Virus record (IMG/VR): IMGVR_UViG_3300040856_002888
Location: 53,598 to 117,597 of that record
DNA: 64,000 nucleotides
Source: a virus
Reading direction: 5' to 3' (one strand)
How positions within the stretch are numbered: position 1 is the first letter of the stretch; each line of letters opens with the position of its first letter. This document shows positions 8,614 through 16,105 of the stretch, in pieces. The notes under the pieces are model-generated. The model saw only the letters and a program-made list of their open reading frames with translations. It was not told the origin of the DNA and did not search any database. The position numbers were made by a program, and so were the translations under genes.

Positions 8614-8694
8614 ATGTGTAATAATCCAAACTGTAAATGCAATCCGTGCAACTGCAAAGACTGTAAACCTAATTGCAAAGAGTGCGGCTGCTAA
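8614..8694 (+). CDS. Cysteine-rich, metallothionein-like micro-protein
   Basis: 26 residues with nine cysteines, at positions 2, 7, 9, 12, 14, 17, 21, 24 and 26, arranged as interlocking CxC and CxxC pairs with Lys and Asn between them. The ATG has a strong AAGGAG six bases upstream. Spacing and count match a single metallothionein-type metal-thiolate cluster. Likely binds Zn, Cu or Cd; metal and role are unknown. An AATAAATA late-type motif lies at 8588-8595. Confidence 0.6.
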   Translation: MCNNPNCKCNPCNCKDCKPNCKECGC

Positions 8695-8708
8695 CGTAAG
8701 AGATTAAG

Positions 8709-8813
8709 ATGCGTGACGGTAAAAACTTGGCTATTTGGTTATTGTGCATGTTTATTATATACATATTAATTTGGTCAGCAGAAATTGCTTTACACGTACC
8801 TGATCTAAACTAA
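8709..8813 (+). CDS. Single-span membrane micro-protein
   Basis: 34 residues: a charged start (MRDGKN) then one hydrophobic segment (LAIWLLCMFIIYILIW, about residues 7-22) and a short polar tail. It ends just before the tmRNA. The ribosome binding site is weak (GTAAGAG). Could be a holin-like or accessory membrane peptide; no family recognised. Confidence 0.45.
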   Translation: MRDGKNLAIWLLCMFIIYILIWSAEIALHVPDLN

Positions 8814-8814
8814 T

Positions 8815-9124
8815 AACGATGACGCTGAACAAAAGCTGAACTTGGACGCCGGTTCGATTCCGGCCACCTCCACCACACATTTTTCAACATACGGGGGTGT
8901 TCAGGTATTCGACAAGCAGTAAGTAGGGATGCTGAGTTATCCGGAGCAAGCTCGGTTAATGCAAGAAACTTTTATAAGTGCAAACGAAAATTTTGTACCT
9001 GGAGCATTTACTTCATTAGACATGTCAATGGCTAGTGAAGGTGAATTACTCGCAGCCTAATACGTTGTGAACTCCGCGGCATAGTCCACCGGGCAACAGA
9101 ACGGACTATCCCTCCTGCTTTTTT
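8815..9124 (+). ncRNA. ssrA: Circularly permuted (two-piece) tmRNA
   Basis: The acceptor piece comes first: T stem-loop GCCGG-TTCGATT-CCGGC (8848-8864), acceptor strand CACCTCC (8865-8871), discriminator A and encoded CCA (8873-8875). After a short spacer the coding piece begins at 8893 with GGGGGTG, which pairs with all seven acceptor positions (one G-U). The D-like region follows (TTCAGGTATTCGACAAGC). The tag reading frame opens with the resume codon GCA at 8980 and ends with TAA at 9058-9060: 26 residues beginning ANENF and ending ELLAA. A 7-bp hairpin (9081-9087 with 9103-9109) and six Ts (9119-9124) close the gene. The outer 5' limit and the P2 helix are not resolved. Confidence 0.9.
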
Positions 9125-9156
9125 GCTAAATATAAAAAATGATGTAAGGATATACA

Positions 9157-10566
9157 ATGTTAGCAAATGAAATTTTATTTGAAGAAAAAAAGATGTCACT
9201 TAAAGACGTTGGGGAATGGTTTCAAACCTACGACCACGGTGGTATGTTTAAACGTGGCAAAAAAGGGTTGATTAAACCTCAAGTTATAGCTGTGCAACAA
9301 TTTCTATCCGATAATGGTTTTAAATATAAGGTTAAAAATAAAGCTGGAAAAATTGTAACAGGCTTACCTAAGCCAGACGGTTGGTATGGTGCAAAAACTG
9401 CATCTGCTGTAAAAGCATTCCAAAAGCAGGAAGGTTTAAAACCAGACGGCGATGTTGGACGAAACACTCTAAAGGCTATGATCAACTTTGGGAATGATGA
9501 ATTAGATCCAGCTGGTGCACCAAGTAAGTTATCAGGCGATAATGCTAAATTAAAAGGACCAGAACACATTGAAGTACTTTATCAACAATGGGCTGATAAT
9601 CCAGATAGTAAAGATAAAATTTTTGCTCCTAAACCTGATTGGAGTGAAGATTTAAAAAGAATGGTGAAACCATTACTACAAAAAATGCAAAACGATCCTG
9701 TATCAGAAGTTGATGCACTTGGCCTTAATGGTGTAATAACTCAAAAAAATATAGATTTCTGGGTTAAAAACGTAACAAGGAGACTTAAAGATCCAAATAA
9801 TATCCGCGAACGAGAAAAACAAAGTTTACTTAATGGGTTTATGGAAGCTATTAAACATGCAAGGATAAGTCCTGCAAAAATTGCTACTGTAAATAACCTT
9901 ATTACCAAAGCAGGTTTAAAGCAACTAGGTAAAATCGGTAATGAATTGACTGGTAATAAAACCACAGATTTAGAAGATGTTAAGCACCGATTAGAACATC
10001 CTGCTACAACCGACAAAGACAAGGAAAAGATATTAGCTAGCCTCAAATTACCGCCACAGCAAATGAAAGAATTTTTAGCAAGCCTGGCTCCTGGTGTAGT
10101 AGATACCCTTGCTCCTGTTTTAAAAGGATTAACATCGGTTGGTAACATGATTAGTTCAACAATGTCAAATTTGAGTAAAACAGGAAAAGAAGCAAGAGCT
10201 AAGAATAATGAATGGGCAAAACAAAATCATGGTATGTCTTTTGTAAAACTTATTAACAGTGCAAAAAATGATCTACTTGATTTTAATAATATGAGTAAGC
10301 GTGAACTTGATCAGTATAGCCGGCGAGATTTAAGATTTATAATACCACAACTTACGAGATTAAATAAAGAAGTAACTGCGGCAGAAGAATTTTTGAAAAA
10401 AGTAAATCCCAACGATACACTGTCTGATAGAGATTACAAGATGATAAATTATTGGATGAAAGAAATTAGACTTTTTAGTACAAAACTTTCTCAACTTACA
10501 CAAAAAATTTCAGGAAAAGGAGATAGTCCGATTAGCTGGACATCATCTCCGTCAGATAGGAAGTAA
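9157..10566 (+). CDS. Peptidoglycan-binding-domain protein, likely virion-associated
   Basis: 469 residues. An N-terminal peptidoglycan-binding domain of the PG_binding_1 type spans about residues 45-110 (VIAVQQFLSDNGF ... PDGWYGAKTASAVKAFQKQEGLKPDGDVG). The rest is long, helical and charged, with no recognised enzyme domain. The N-terminus (MLANEILFEE) loosely resembles the capsid-targeting peptides of T4 internal proteins. The next gene, a cell-wall hydrolase, follows with one base overlap, so the two probably act together on the cell wall. Confidence 0.75.
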   Translation: MLANEILFEEKKMSLKDVGEWFQTYDHGGMFKRGKKGLIKPQVIAVQQFLSDNGFKYKVKNKAGKIVTGLPKPDGWYGAKTASAVKAFQKQEGLKPDGDVGRNTLKAMINFGNDELDPAGAPSKLSGDNAKLKGPEHIEVLYQQWADNPDSKDKIFAPKPDWSEDLKRMVKPLLQKMQNDPVSEVDALGLNGVITQKNIDFWVKNVTRRLKDPNNIREREKQSLLNGFMEAIKHARISPAKIATVNNLITKAGLKQLGKIGNELTGNKTTDLEDVKHRLEHPATTDKDKEKILASLKLPPQQMKEFLASLAPGVVDTLAPVLKGLTSVGNMISSTMSNLSKTGKEARAKNNEWAKQNHGMSFVKLINSAKNDLLDFNNMSKRELDQYSRRDLRFIIPQLTRLNKEVTAAEEFLKKVNPNDTLSDRDYKMINYWMKEIRLFSTKLSQLTQKISGKGDSPISWTSSPSDRK

Positions 10567-11162
10567 TGTTAAAAAAAATAATTTATGCATTAGGCGGAAT
10601 GTTATTGCTTTCCGCTTTTACCAATCCCCAGTCTCTTGGCTCTCCTAATTTAAATGAGCTGTCTAATAAATCATTAAGTGACCTACTTCCAGCTGAAATT
10701 TATACTATCACTGAACCTGAACTAGATTGCCTTGCAAAAAACATTTATCACGAGGCACGCAATGATATGATGGCAGGACAATTTGCAGTGGCAGATGTGG
10801 TTTTAAATCGAGTGCATGACAAGCGATACCCAAATGATATCTGTTCAGTTATATATGAAGGCCCTGTTTACGAATCATGGAAGACTAAACAAACACCAGA
10901 TCCAAACGATGCTGTATTTCATCCTGTAAAAAATAAATGCCAATTTAGTTGGTATTGTGATGGCAAACCAGATGAGATAGACGATCAACAATCTTGGAAA
11001 CAGGCCCAAGCAGTTGCCTATATGTTATTGAGCAGGAATGTAATGCGTGGCATCAGCGAAGGTAGCACCCATTATCATGCTACATATGTATCCCCAAAAT
11101 GGGCCCCTACACTATACCCAATTGGTAGGATTGGAAAGCATCGTTTTTACAAATGGTTGTAA
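10566..11162 (+). CDS. Cell wall hydrolase, SleB family, with signal peptide
   Basis: 198 residues. An N-terminal signal sequence (KKIIYALGGMLLLSAF) is followed from about residue 53 by the SleB/Hydrolase_2 domain: LAKNIYHEARNDMMAGQFAVADVVLNRV contains the likely catalytic Glu, then CSVIYEGP...CQFSWYCDG. Such enzymes cut the glycan strands of peptidoglycan. The signal peptide implies export to the periplasm, as in signal-arrest-release or Sec-exported endolysins. A good candidate for the phage lysin. Confidence 0.85.
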   Translation: MLKKIIYALGGMLLLSAFTNPQSLGSPNLNELSNKSLSDLLPAEIYTITEPELDCLAKNIYHEARNDMMAGQFAVADVVLNRVHDKRYPNDICSVIYEGPVYESWKTKQTPDPNDAVFHPVKNKCQFSWYCDGKPDEIDDQQSWKQAQAVAYMLLSRNVMRGISEGSTHYHATYVSPKWAPTLYPIGRIGKHRFYKWL

Positions 11163-11169
11163 AAAATAC

Positions 11170-11197
11170 TTGACACATTGAACATGTGTGTTATTAT
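11170..11197 (+). promoter_or_regulatory. Sigma-70-type promoter
   Basis: TTGACA (11170-11175) and TATTAT (11192-11197) are separated by 16 bases, in the short gap before the lipoprotein gene at 11226, which has a clear ATAGGAAAT ribosome binding site. It probably drives the run of four lipoprotein genes with host RNA polymerase. Confidence 0.7.
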
Positions 11198-11225
11198 ATA
11201 GTAAAACCTTAACCAAATAGGAAAT

Positions 11226-11798
11226 ATGAAAAAATTATTTATTGCTGCTGTTGTAGCAACACTTGCGGCCTGTGGCGGAGGAACAACAACTGTAAAAGTT
11301 GCGACACACAAAGAATATGTACAACCAGACTGGTATCAAAATTGTAAAGATATCGATACAGAATCATCTGGTTGGAAATTTTGGGAATCTACTACTTACT
11401 ATTATAGTTGCGGTAGCAGCTCAAGTGGGTTTGAATCTGCAGCCCATATCAAATCATTACAAATTGCAAGACGTAATTTAGCAGACAGGATTAATGGCGA
11501 AATTTCAAGTGGTAGCAAAATCCGCATGAATGACATTGGCACTGAAAGCGAAATGCGCTCGGAAACTGAGACAGAAATGCTTATCGTAAATAAAATTACA
11601 GATACAGCCCTGCTACACTATTCTGAAACTGAACATTATAGTTATAAAATGGGAGGAAATTACCACTCCTTTACTATGATTAAACTTAGTAAGGAAAATG
11701 TAGACGAGATGATAGAATATGCTCAGAGACGTAAAGCAGAGAAAAATGCTACCATGCCTCAAAAGCAATTTAACACTGATAAACTTTCCCAAAACTAA
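11226..11798 (+). CDS. Lipoprotein of unknown function (first of four)
   Basis: 190 residues. A signal peptide ends in a lipobox LAAC (about residues 13-16), followed by GGGTTTVK. The mature part has paired cysteines near residues 38, 60 and a helical region with repeated Arg/Glu, ending in a Lys/Gln-rich tail. No family recognised. It is the first gene after a sigma-70-type promoter and begins a block of four predicted lipoproteins, so it probably alters the host envelope during infection. Confidence 0.75.
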   Translation: MKKLFIAAVVATLAACGGGTTTVKVATHKEYVQPDWYQNCKDIDTESSGWKFWESTTYYYSCGSSSSGFESAAHIKSLQIARRNLADRINGEISSGSKIRMNDIGTESEMRSETETEMLIVNKITDTALLHYSETEHYSYKMGGNYHSFTMIKLSKENVDEMIEYAQRRKAEKNATMPQKQFNTDKLSQN

Positions 11799-11799
11799 T

Positions 11800-12126
11800 A
11801 TGAAAAATTCATTCCTGTTCGGTTTGATCGCACTAGGTGCTTGTGCTAGTAATAACGTAAACACCCTAACCGAGCAGGGTGTTCCTTACTGTTACTCTAC
11901 CGAAGTAATGGTAGATGTAGAAGGAGAACTTAAATCAGCTACTATACTTGAATGTACTGATAAACCACGTGTTGAACATTTTGTAAAAGATACAGGTATG
12001 GCAGAAGATTGCCGTCCTTATGATATTGCTTATTCAGTAAAAGGAAGAGGTAGAAATGTTAAAGGATTTTTATGTAAATTTCCAGACGGTAGCTGGCAGG
12101 CTGTTGATGGCAGGTACGCTTATTAG
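11800..12126 (+). CDS. Small lipoprotein (second of four)
   Basis: 108 residues from ATG 11800, chosen because it gives a proper signal peptide (MKNSFLFGLIALGAC) with lipobox LGAC; the longer open frame upstream runs back into the preceding gene. The mature part is Cys-containing and beta-rich, ending CKFPDGSWQAVDGRYAY, a pattern reminiscent of short surface or superinfection-exclusion lipoproteins. Function unknown. Confidence 0.7.
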   Translation: MKNSFLFGLIALGACASNNVNTLTEQGVPYCYSTEVMVDVEGELKSATILECTDKPRVEHFVKDTGMAEDCRPYDIAYSVKGRGRNVKGFLCKFPDGSWQAVDGRYAY

Positions 12127-12517
12127 TGCAGGTGCTTGTTCTCAACATTCAACAGCATATTATGGTGAAGAAACAACAGCTAATAGAACGAATACTGGTA
12201 ATATCTGGCATAGGGTAATGCCTAAACTTAAAGGCAGTGCCGATGCCTATGCTATTCCTTTAAAAGACAGAGATAGACACCAACGTTGTGTATTTTTTGC
12301 ATTAGAAAATCTCAATCTAGGAGAATCCTGTCGCTGGATAAGTCCTGATAGCAGTGCCAGAGGCGAAGTTAAAGTGGTATTTGTATATCCATCTGGCAGT
12401 AAAATGTGCCATGTATTTTATACTAACCTACAATACAAAGGTCAATCGCAAAATTGGCAAGATACAGCCTGCTACTCAGGTATAAACGGCGACTGGCATT
12501 TTAAAAGCAAAACCTAA
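12107..12517 (+). CDS. Small lipoprotein (third of four)
   Basis: 136 residues from ATG 12107, overlapping the previous gene by 20 bases. MAGTLISAGAC gives a short signal with lipobox SAGAC; a start at the adjacent TTG or CTG would lengthen the signal (GRLLMAG...). The mature part has conserved-looking Cys and Trp residues (CRWISPDS, CHVFYTNLQYKG, WHFKSKT). The WQDTACYSG end is like periplasmic single-domain proteins with surface antigen 2-like folds. Function unknown. Confidence 0.65.
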   Translation: MAGTLISAGACSQHSTAYYGEETTANRTNTGNIWHRVMPKLKGSADAYAIPLKDRDRHQRCVFFALENLNLGESCRWISPDSSARGEVKVVFVYPSGSKMCHVFYTNLQYKGQSQNWQDTACYSGINGDWHFKSKT

Positions 12518-12535
12518 CAAAAAAAATTAACGGCT

Positions 12536-13408
12536 ATGAAAAATTTTATATCTACTATCATTAGTGCAGCAGTGTTGTCTGGTTGTTTAACTCCACTTGC
12601 TGATAATCATTATCGTGGGCCAAGATATGAGACAATGACTGAGAGTGGGCAAGCATATTTTGATGATAAGGGTAACATCGAAGGATTACATGCGAACTCT
12701 GATAATATTGTAGCATCAAAGCCAGGGAGGATAGTTATAGATGATACAGAAGCAAGGGTTGGAAAAGATTCGATTAGATTCGTGCTACATCCTGGAGATT
12801 GTAGCAAGACATGGAATCATGGTTGGGATGACTGTGAGCAGAAAAACGAAAGGATTGAACTGCAGATGACGTCGCGAGAACGTACTAAAGAAGAGTTCTA
12901 TACTGTTTCGTTAAAATTAGATGAAAATTTCAAATACCAGAAACCATTAAGGCACAAAACCACTGCAATAATTAATTTATATCAATTTTACACTCTTGGA
13001 GTCCAGGGTTGTTTTAATTTAGTATATCGTTATTGGGGGGAAAATGGTTTATGGATAGATGAACGATGTGCAGATCAAAAAAGTTATCGCCGTCATCGAT
13101 GGACTGAACTAACAGATGAAACAAACACTCTAAACAGATGGCATGATTTTTTATGGCACATAAAGTGGTCAACTAAGGATGATGGATTTATTGTTCTGAA
13201 GCTCAATGGTGAAGAAGTATTTACGTACAATGGCATCACAGTAATTGAGTCTGAAGAAAGCTCAAATGAGCATGATGTTAGAAATAATTTATTCATATAT
13301 CGTTATGGAAAAGAATTCCACGAAAATACAACTCCTCTCACAATGTGGGCAGATGGTATTGGTAGATATGACTCCATTGAGAAAGTTCCAGCCTTATACA
13401 AAAAATAA
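12536..13408 (+). CDS. Lipoprotein polysaccharide-lyase-like protein (fourth of four)
   Basis: 290 residues with a lipoprotein signal (MKNFISTIISAAVLSGC). The mature part matches the heparin-lyase-like jelly-roll family (Polysacc_lyase type): KDSIRFVLHPGDC, then NERIELQM, YTVSLKLDENF, NRWHDFLWHIKWS, GFIVLKLNGEEVFTYNG, and a C-terminal FIYRYG. The order of these strands is typical of the family. The likely role is binding or cleaving an acidic polysaccharide at the cell surface. Catalytic residues not assigned, so substrate is unknown. Confidence 0.7.
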   Translation: MKNFISTIISAAVLSGCLTPLADNHYRGPRYETMTESGQAYFDDKGNIEGLHANSDNIVASKPGRIVIDDTEARVGKDSIRFVLHPGDCSKTWNHGWDDCEQKNERIELQMTSRERTKEEFYTVSLKLDENFKYQKPLRHKTTAIINLYQFYTLGVQGCFNLVYRYWGENGLWIDERCADQKSYRRHRWTELTDETNTLNRWHDFLWHIKWSTKDDGFIVLKLNGEEVFTYNGITVIESEESSNEHDVRNNLFIYRYGKEFHENTTPLTMWADGIGRYDSIEKVPALYKK

Positions 13409-13449
13409 GTCTATTCTATAAAACACTTAGATTTCCAATATAACATGTG

Positions 13450-13457
13450 AATAAATA
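13450..13457 (+). promoter_or_regulatory. T4-type late promoter motif (AATAAATA)
   Basis: AATAAATA matches NATAAATA and lies only five bases before ATG 13463, so the transcript start would fall at or next to the start codon. The same motif-to-ATG spacing occurs at 53005-53018. Confidence 0.45.
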
Positions 13458-13462
13458 TTTAC

Positions 13463-14791
13463 ATGATATATTTTTACCTCACCCTTATCACAGCACTTTC
13501 TATTAGTGCAATTGCAATTTATTACAGTGTAGCAGGTTTAGTTGCTATTTTCTCTGCTGCAGCAATCCCTATTATAATAATGGGAGGCACACTAGAAATT
13601 AGCAAACTTGTAACTGCAGTATGGTTACACAAATTCTGGTTTAAAGCTAAATGGTGGCTTAGGACATATCTCGCTGCGGCAGTCATTGTATTGATGTTTA
13701 TTACATCAATGGGAATATTTGGCTTTCTATCAAAAGCCCATATAGAACAAACTAGTGCAAGTGAAGAGAGTGTAGCACAAGAAGAACGTATAACACGAGA
13801 AATATTGCGTTACGAAGATGCTATTACTAAGTCTGAAGCATCAATTGCGAAGTTAGAGGAAAAAGGTACTGGCGGACAAGCTGTAATACAAACGCAAATA
13901 GATAAAGAACAAGAACGTATAGATGCTGCATATGCTCGCATCCAGCCTTTGATAGATGAACAAAATCGCATCATTGCATCTGCTACCCAACTTTACCAAA
14001 CTGAATTAGCAAAGATTGATAAAAATTTAGCTCTATTACAATCTTTTATTAATAATGGAGAAATTGCTAAAGCGCAAGGCATGGTTGGTACAAAAGCTGA
14101 CGGAAAGTACGGACCTAATACAGCCAGTGCATTTACAGCCTATCAAGAGCAAAAGTCTGCAGAAAGGCAAGAATGGCTAGATAAAATACAAAATGCTTCT
14201 GATACTGATACAGTAAAACAAGCTAAAGAAGAAATTGCAAGGTTACGAGCACAAGCAGAAAAACAAATTGCGGAATCTAATCAATTAATCACATCGTATA
14301 GATCACAACTACAAAGCACAGAAGCAAAAGATGTTTCTAGTTTATTAGAAGAAGAGCAAAATAAAATAAAAAACAATAATGCAGAATTAGATAAATTATT
14401 ACAGGAAAAATTTGCATTGCAAGCAGATGTAAGGAAACTTGAAGCAGAAGTAGGACCAATTAAGTATATTGCAGAAATGGTCTATGGCGAATCAGCTGAC
14501 AAAGATATTTTAGAAAAAGCAGTAAGGTGGGTAATAATTACTATAATTTTTGTTTTTGATCCTTTAGCAGTTTTATTATTAATTGCTAGCCAATATACTT
14601 TAGAATTTATTAAAACTAAGACTTCAAATAAAAGTACAGTACTTGAAGAACAAATAGTTAATACTGAAGTTATTCAAGAACTAAATGAAAAAATTATAGT
14701 TGCCAATAACGAAGAAATTAACACAAAAATAGATAAAATAGTTGAAGAAAAGAAAAGTAACGAAGAATGGGTGAACAAGAATACTATCTAA
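13463..14791 (+). CDS. Membrane-anchored coiled-coil protein with peptidoglycan-binding-like motif
   Basis: 442 residues. Two to three transmembrane segments at the start (about 1-45 and 68-93), a long charged coiled coil (about 95-345), another hydrophobic segment (about 350-375, WVIITIIFVFDPLAVLLLIASQ) and a Lys/Glu-rich tail. Within the coiled coil, GTKADGKYGPNTASAFTAYQ (about residues 210-229) resembles the core of PG_binding_1 domains. Probably an inner-membrane protein whose long middle part faces the periplasm. Function unknown; proteins of this layout occur in marine T4-like phages. Confidence 0.7.
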   Translation: MIYFYLTLITALSISAIAIYYSVAGLVAIFSAAAIPIIIMGGTLEISKLVTAVWLHKFWFKAKWWLRTYLAAAVIVLMFITSMGIFGFLSKAHIEQTSASEESVAQEERITREILRYEDAITKSEASIAKLEEKGTGGQAVIQTQIDKEQERIDAAYARIQPLIDEQNRIIASATQLYQTELAKIDKNLALLQSFINNGEIAKAQGMVGTKADGKYGPNTASAFTAYQEQKSAERQEWLDKIQNASDTDTVKQAKEEIARLRAQAEKQIAESNQLITSYRSQLQSTEAKDVSSLLEEEQNKIKNNNAELDKLLQEKFALQADVRKLEAEVGPIKYIAEMVYGESADKDILEKAVRWVIITIIFVFDPLAVLLLIASQYTLEFIKTKTSNKSTVLEEQIVNTEVIQELNEKIIVANNEEINTKIDKIVEEKKSNEEWVNKNTI

Positions 14792-14798
14792 ATAAATA
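14791..14798 (+). promoter_or_regulatory. T4-type late promoter motif (AATAAATA)
   Basis: AATAAATA begins right at the stop codon of the preceding gene and lies 12 bases before ATG 14811; TTTAGG between them could serve as ribosome binding site. It would serve the three-gene run 14811-16028. Confidence 0.45.
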
Positions 14799-14810
14799 AC
14801 TTTAGGTTAT

Positions 14811-15191
14811 ATGAGCGATATAAATTTAATTACCCCTCCTGATAAATTATATAGTAGAAATTCTTCAGTCCTATTAATAAATCCATCTGAAGGTTTACGA
14901 TTAGAATTACAAAATTTATTACAAAACACAAAACAATATTTCGATATTTATCTCTATGAGGTAAATACAGATAATCATGAATTCACATGGTTACTAGATG
15001 TTCATAGAATGGTTACCTGGTGTATCCTTGAATTAGAAAATTTACCACCTAAAATAAAAAAAATTGAATCCTATTTGATATCATTTGGTAATACCTATTA
15101 CATTACGCAAGGCGAAGACATTCTATTTAATCTTATTAGCAATAATAAAATTTACTCACTAGACCAATTAAAAGATATTTTACGAGGATAA
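14811..15191 (+). CDS. Hypothetical phage protein
   Basis: 126 residues, acidic. The core reads LINPSEGLRLELQNLLQNTKQYFDIYLYEVN, followed by HRMVTWCILELENLPPKIKKIESYLISFGNTYYI, suggesting an alpha/beta fold. I do not recognise a family. It precedes the bS21 gene by two bases, so it may act in host takeover. Confidence 0.6.
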   Translation: MSDINLITPPDKLYSRNSSVLLINPSEGLRLELQNLLQNTKQYFDIYLYEVNTDNHEFTWLLDVHRMVTWCILELENLPPKIKKIESYLISFGNTYYITQGEDILFNLISNNKIYSLDQLKDILRG

Positions 15192-15192
15192 G

Positions 15193-15447
15193 TTGGCATT
15201 CTTTAAGAAAAAAGATTATAAAAAAAATTATATATATAATAATTTATTCATTCCAGGAATAGCAGTAGTTGTTCAAAATAATAATACAGATGCTGCCCTA
15301 AGGAAATTCAAGAAAAAAGTACAAGAAGAAGGAATACTTCAAACAGTAAGGAACAAACAAGAATACGTGAAACCTAGCGAAAAAAGGAGGAAAGCAAAAG
15401 CTGCAGCAAAAGCTAGGTGGATGAAACGTCTTTATAAACCTACATAA
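15193..15447 (+). CDS. rpsU: Ribosomal protein bS21
   Basis: 84 residues from a TTG start. From about residue 24 the sequence follows the bS21 pattern: AVVVQNNNTDAALRKFKKKV (core helix 1), then EEGILQTVRNKQEYVKPSEK, then a Lys/Arg/Ala-rich C-terminus. bS21 sits at the 30S platform beside the anti-Shine-Dalgarno helix and helps initiation. Phage-encoded bS21 is known from pelagiphages and other marine viruses. The extra ~20 N-terminal residues (FFKKKDYKKNYIYNN) are unusual. A viral copy may bias host ribosomes toward phage mRNAs. Confidence 0.88.
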   Translation: MAFFKKKDYKKNYIYNNLFIPGIAVVVQNNNTDAALRKFKKKVQEEGILQTVRNKQEYVKPSEKRRKAKAAAKARWMKRLYKPT

Positions 15448-15455
15448 GAGGCAAA

Positions 15456-16028
15456 ATGGCAATGCATTCGGAGCTTTGGTTTCCTAATGTAATCTGGTCT
15501 GCAATAGTTCATGCGGTTGATAATACTGCAATTAAAAAATGGGCATATGAGAAAAAAAGAAATGATCCTGGCAGACGAGTAAGTAATTATATTGGCTACC
15601 AATCTACTGATATCAAGCAAAAAGAAAATACAGAAATAGATACTTTGATTGACTATGTCAACAAGGAAGTGTATAATTGTTGTGAGCAAGTGGGTTTACC
15701 ACAATGTAAAATTTATAATATATGGTTAAATATAAATCCTCCTGGTGCATATAATACCCTGCATAATCATGCTGGAGCGTTATTTAGTGGTGTCTATTTT
15801 GTAGATGCCACTCCTGACATGGGAAATTTATTATTTGAAAGAGGTGACGGAGCAGAATATTTTTTACCAGACAACCAACAACAGTTAACTTACTATAATT
15901 GTAGTAAAACAATGTATGCCGCCAAAACTAATGCCCTATATATTTTTCCAGGGTGGTTAAAACATTGTGTAGAGGGTAACAAAACAAATCAGGATAGGAT
16001 TAGTTTATCATTTAATTATGGTATTTAA
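15456..16028 (+). CDS. 2OG-Fe(II) oxygenase superfamily protein
   Basis: 190 residues. The double-stranded beta-helix fold shows NPPGAYNTLHNHAGALFSGVYFVD (about residues 88-111), where a His supplies a metal ligand, and a distal FPGWLKHCVEGN ... RISLSFNYGI with the second His and the Arg that binds 2-oxoglutarate. This form is common in T4-like cyanophages and pelagiphages. Substrate unknown. SD AGAGGC upstream. Confidence 0.82.
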   Translation: MAMHSELWFPNVIWSAIVHAVDNTAIKKWAYEKKRNDPGRRVSNYIGYQSTDIKQKENTEIDTLIDYVNKEVYNCCEQVGLPQCKIYNIWLNINPPGAYNTLHNHAGALFSGVYFVDATPDMGNLLFERGDGAEYFLPDNQQQLTYYNCSKTMYAAKTNALYIFPGWLKHCVEGNKTNQDRISLSFNYGI

Positions 16029-16036
16029 AAATTTTT

Positions 16037-16105
16037 TATAAATAGTTTTATAGCAGATGCCAATGGTGGGTCTGCTATAGATCTTGCTTAATTAAGGAGA
16101 AAAAA
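16037..16105 (+). promoter_or_regulatory. Late-type promoter and structured leader of dnaK
   Basis: TATAAATA at 16037-16044 is a perfect T4 late consensus. A hairpin follows: 16049-16057 pairs with 16071-16079 (9 bp), enclosing TGCCAATGGTGGG in which CCA (16060-16062) can pair with TGG (16067-16069). Then come ATCTTGCTTA and AAGGAGAAAAAAATG. The leader of hsp20 (17997-18061) has the same motif order, the same loop and the same 3' segment but a stem of different sequence that still pairs. The covariation indicates a functional RNA structure. Function unknown; regulation by temperature or stress is a guess. Confidence 0.7.

Noticed and set aside
8522-8707. 61-codon ORF on the + strand
   Set aside because: It is an out-of-frame shadow of the basic peptide (8461) and the Cys-rich peptide (8614), both of which have clear ribosome binding sites.
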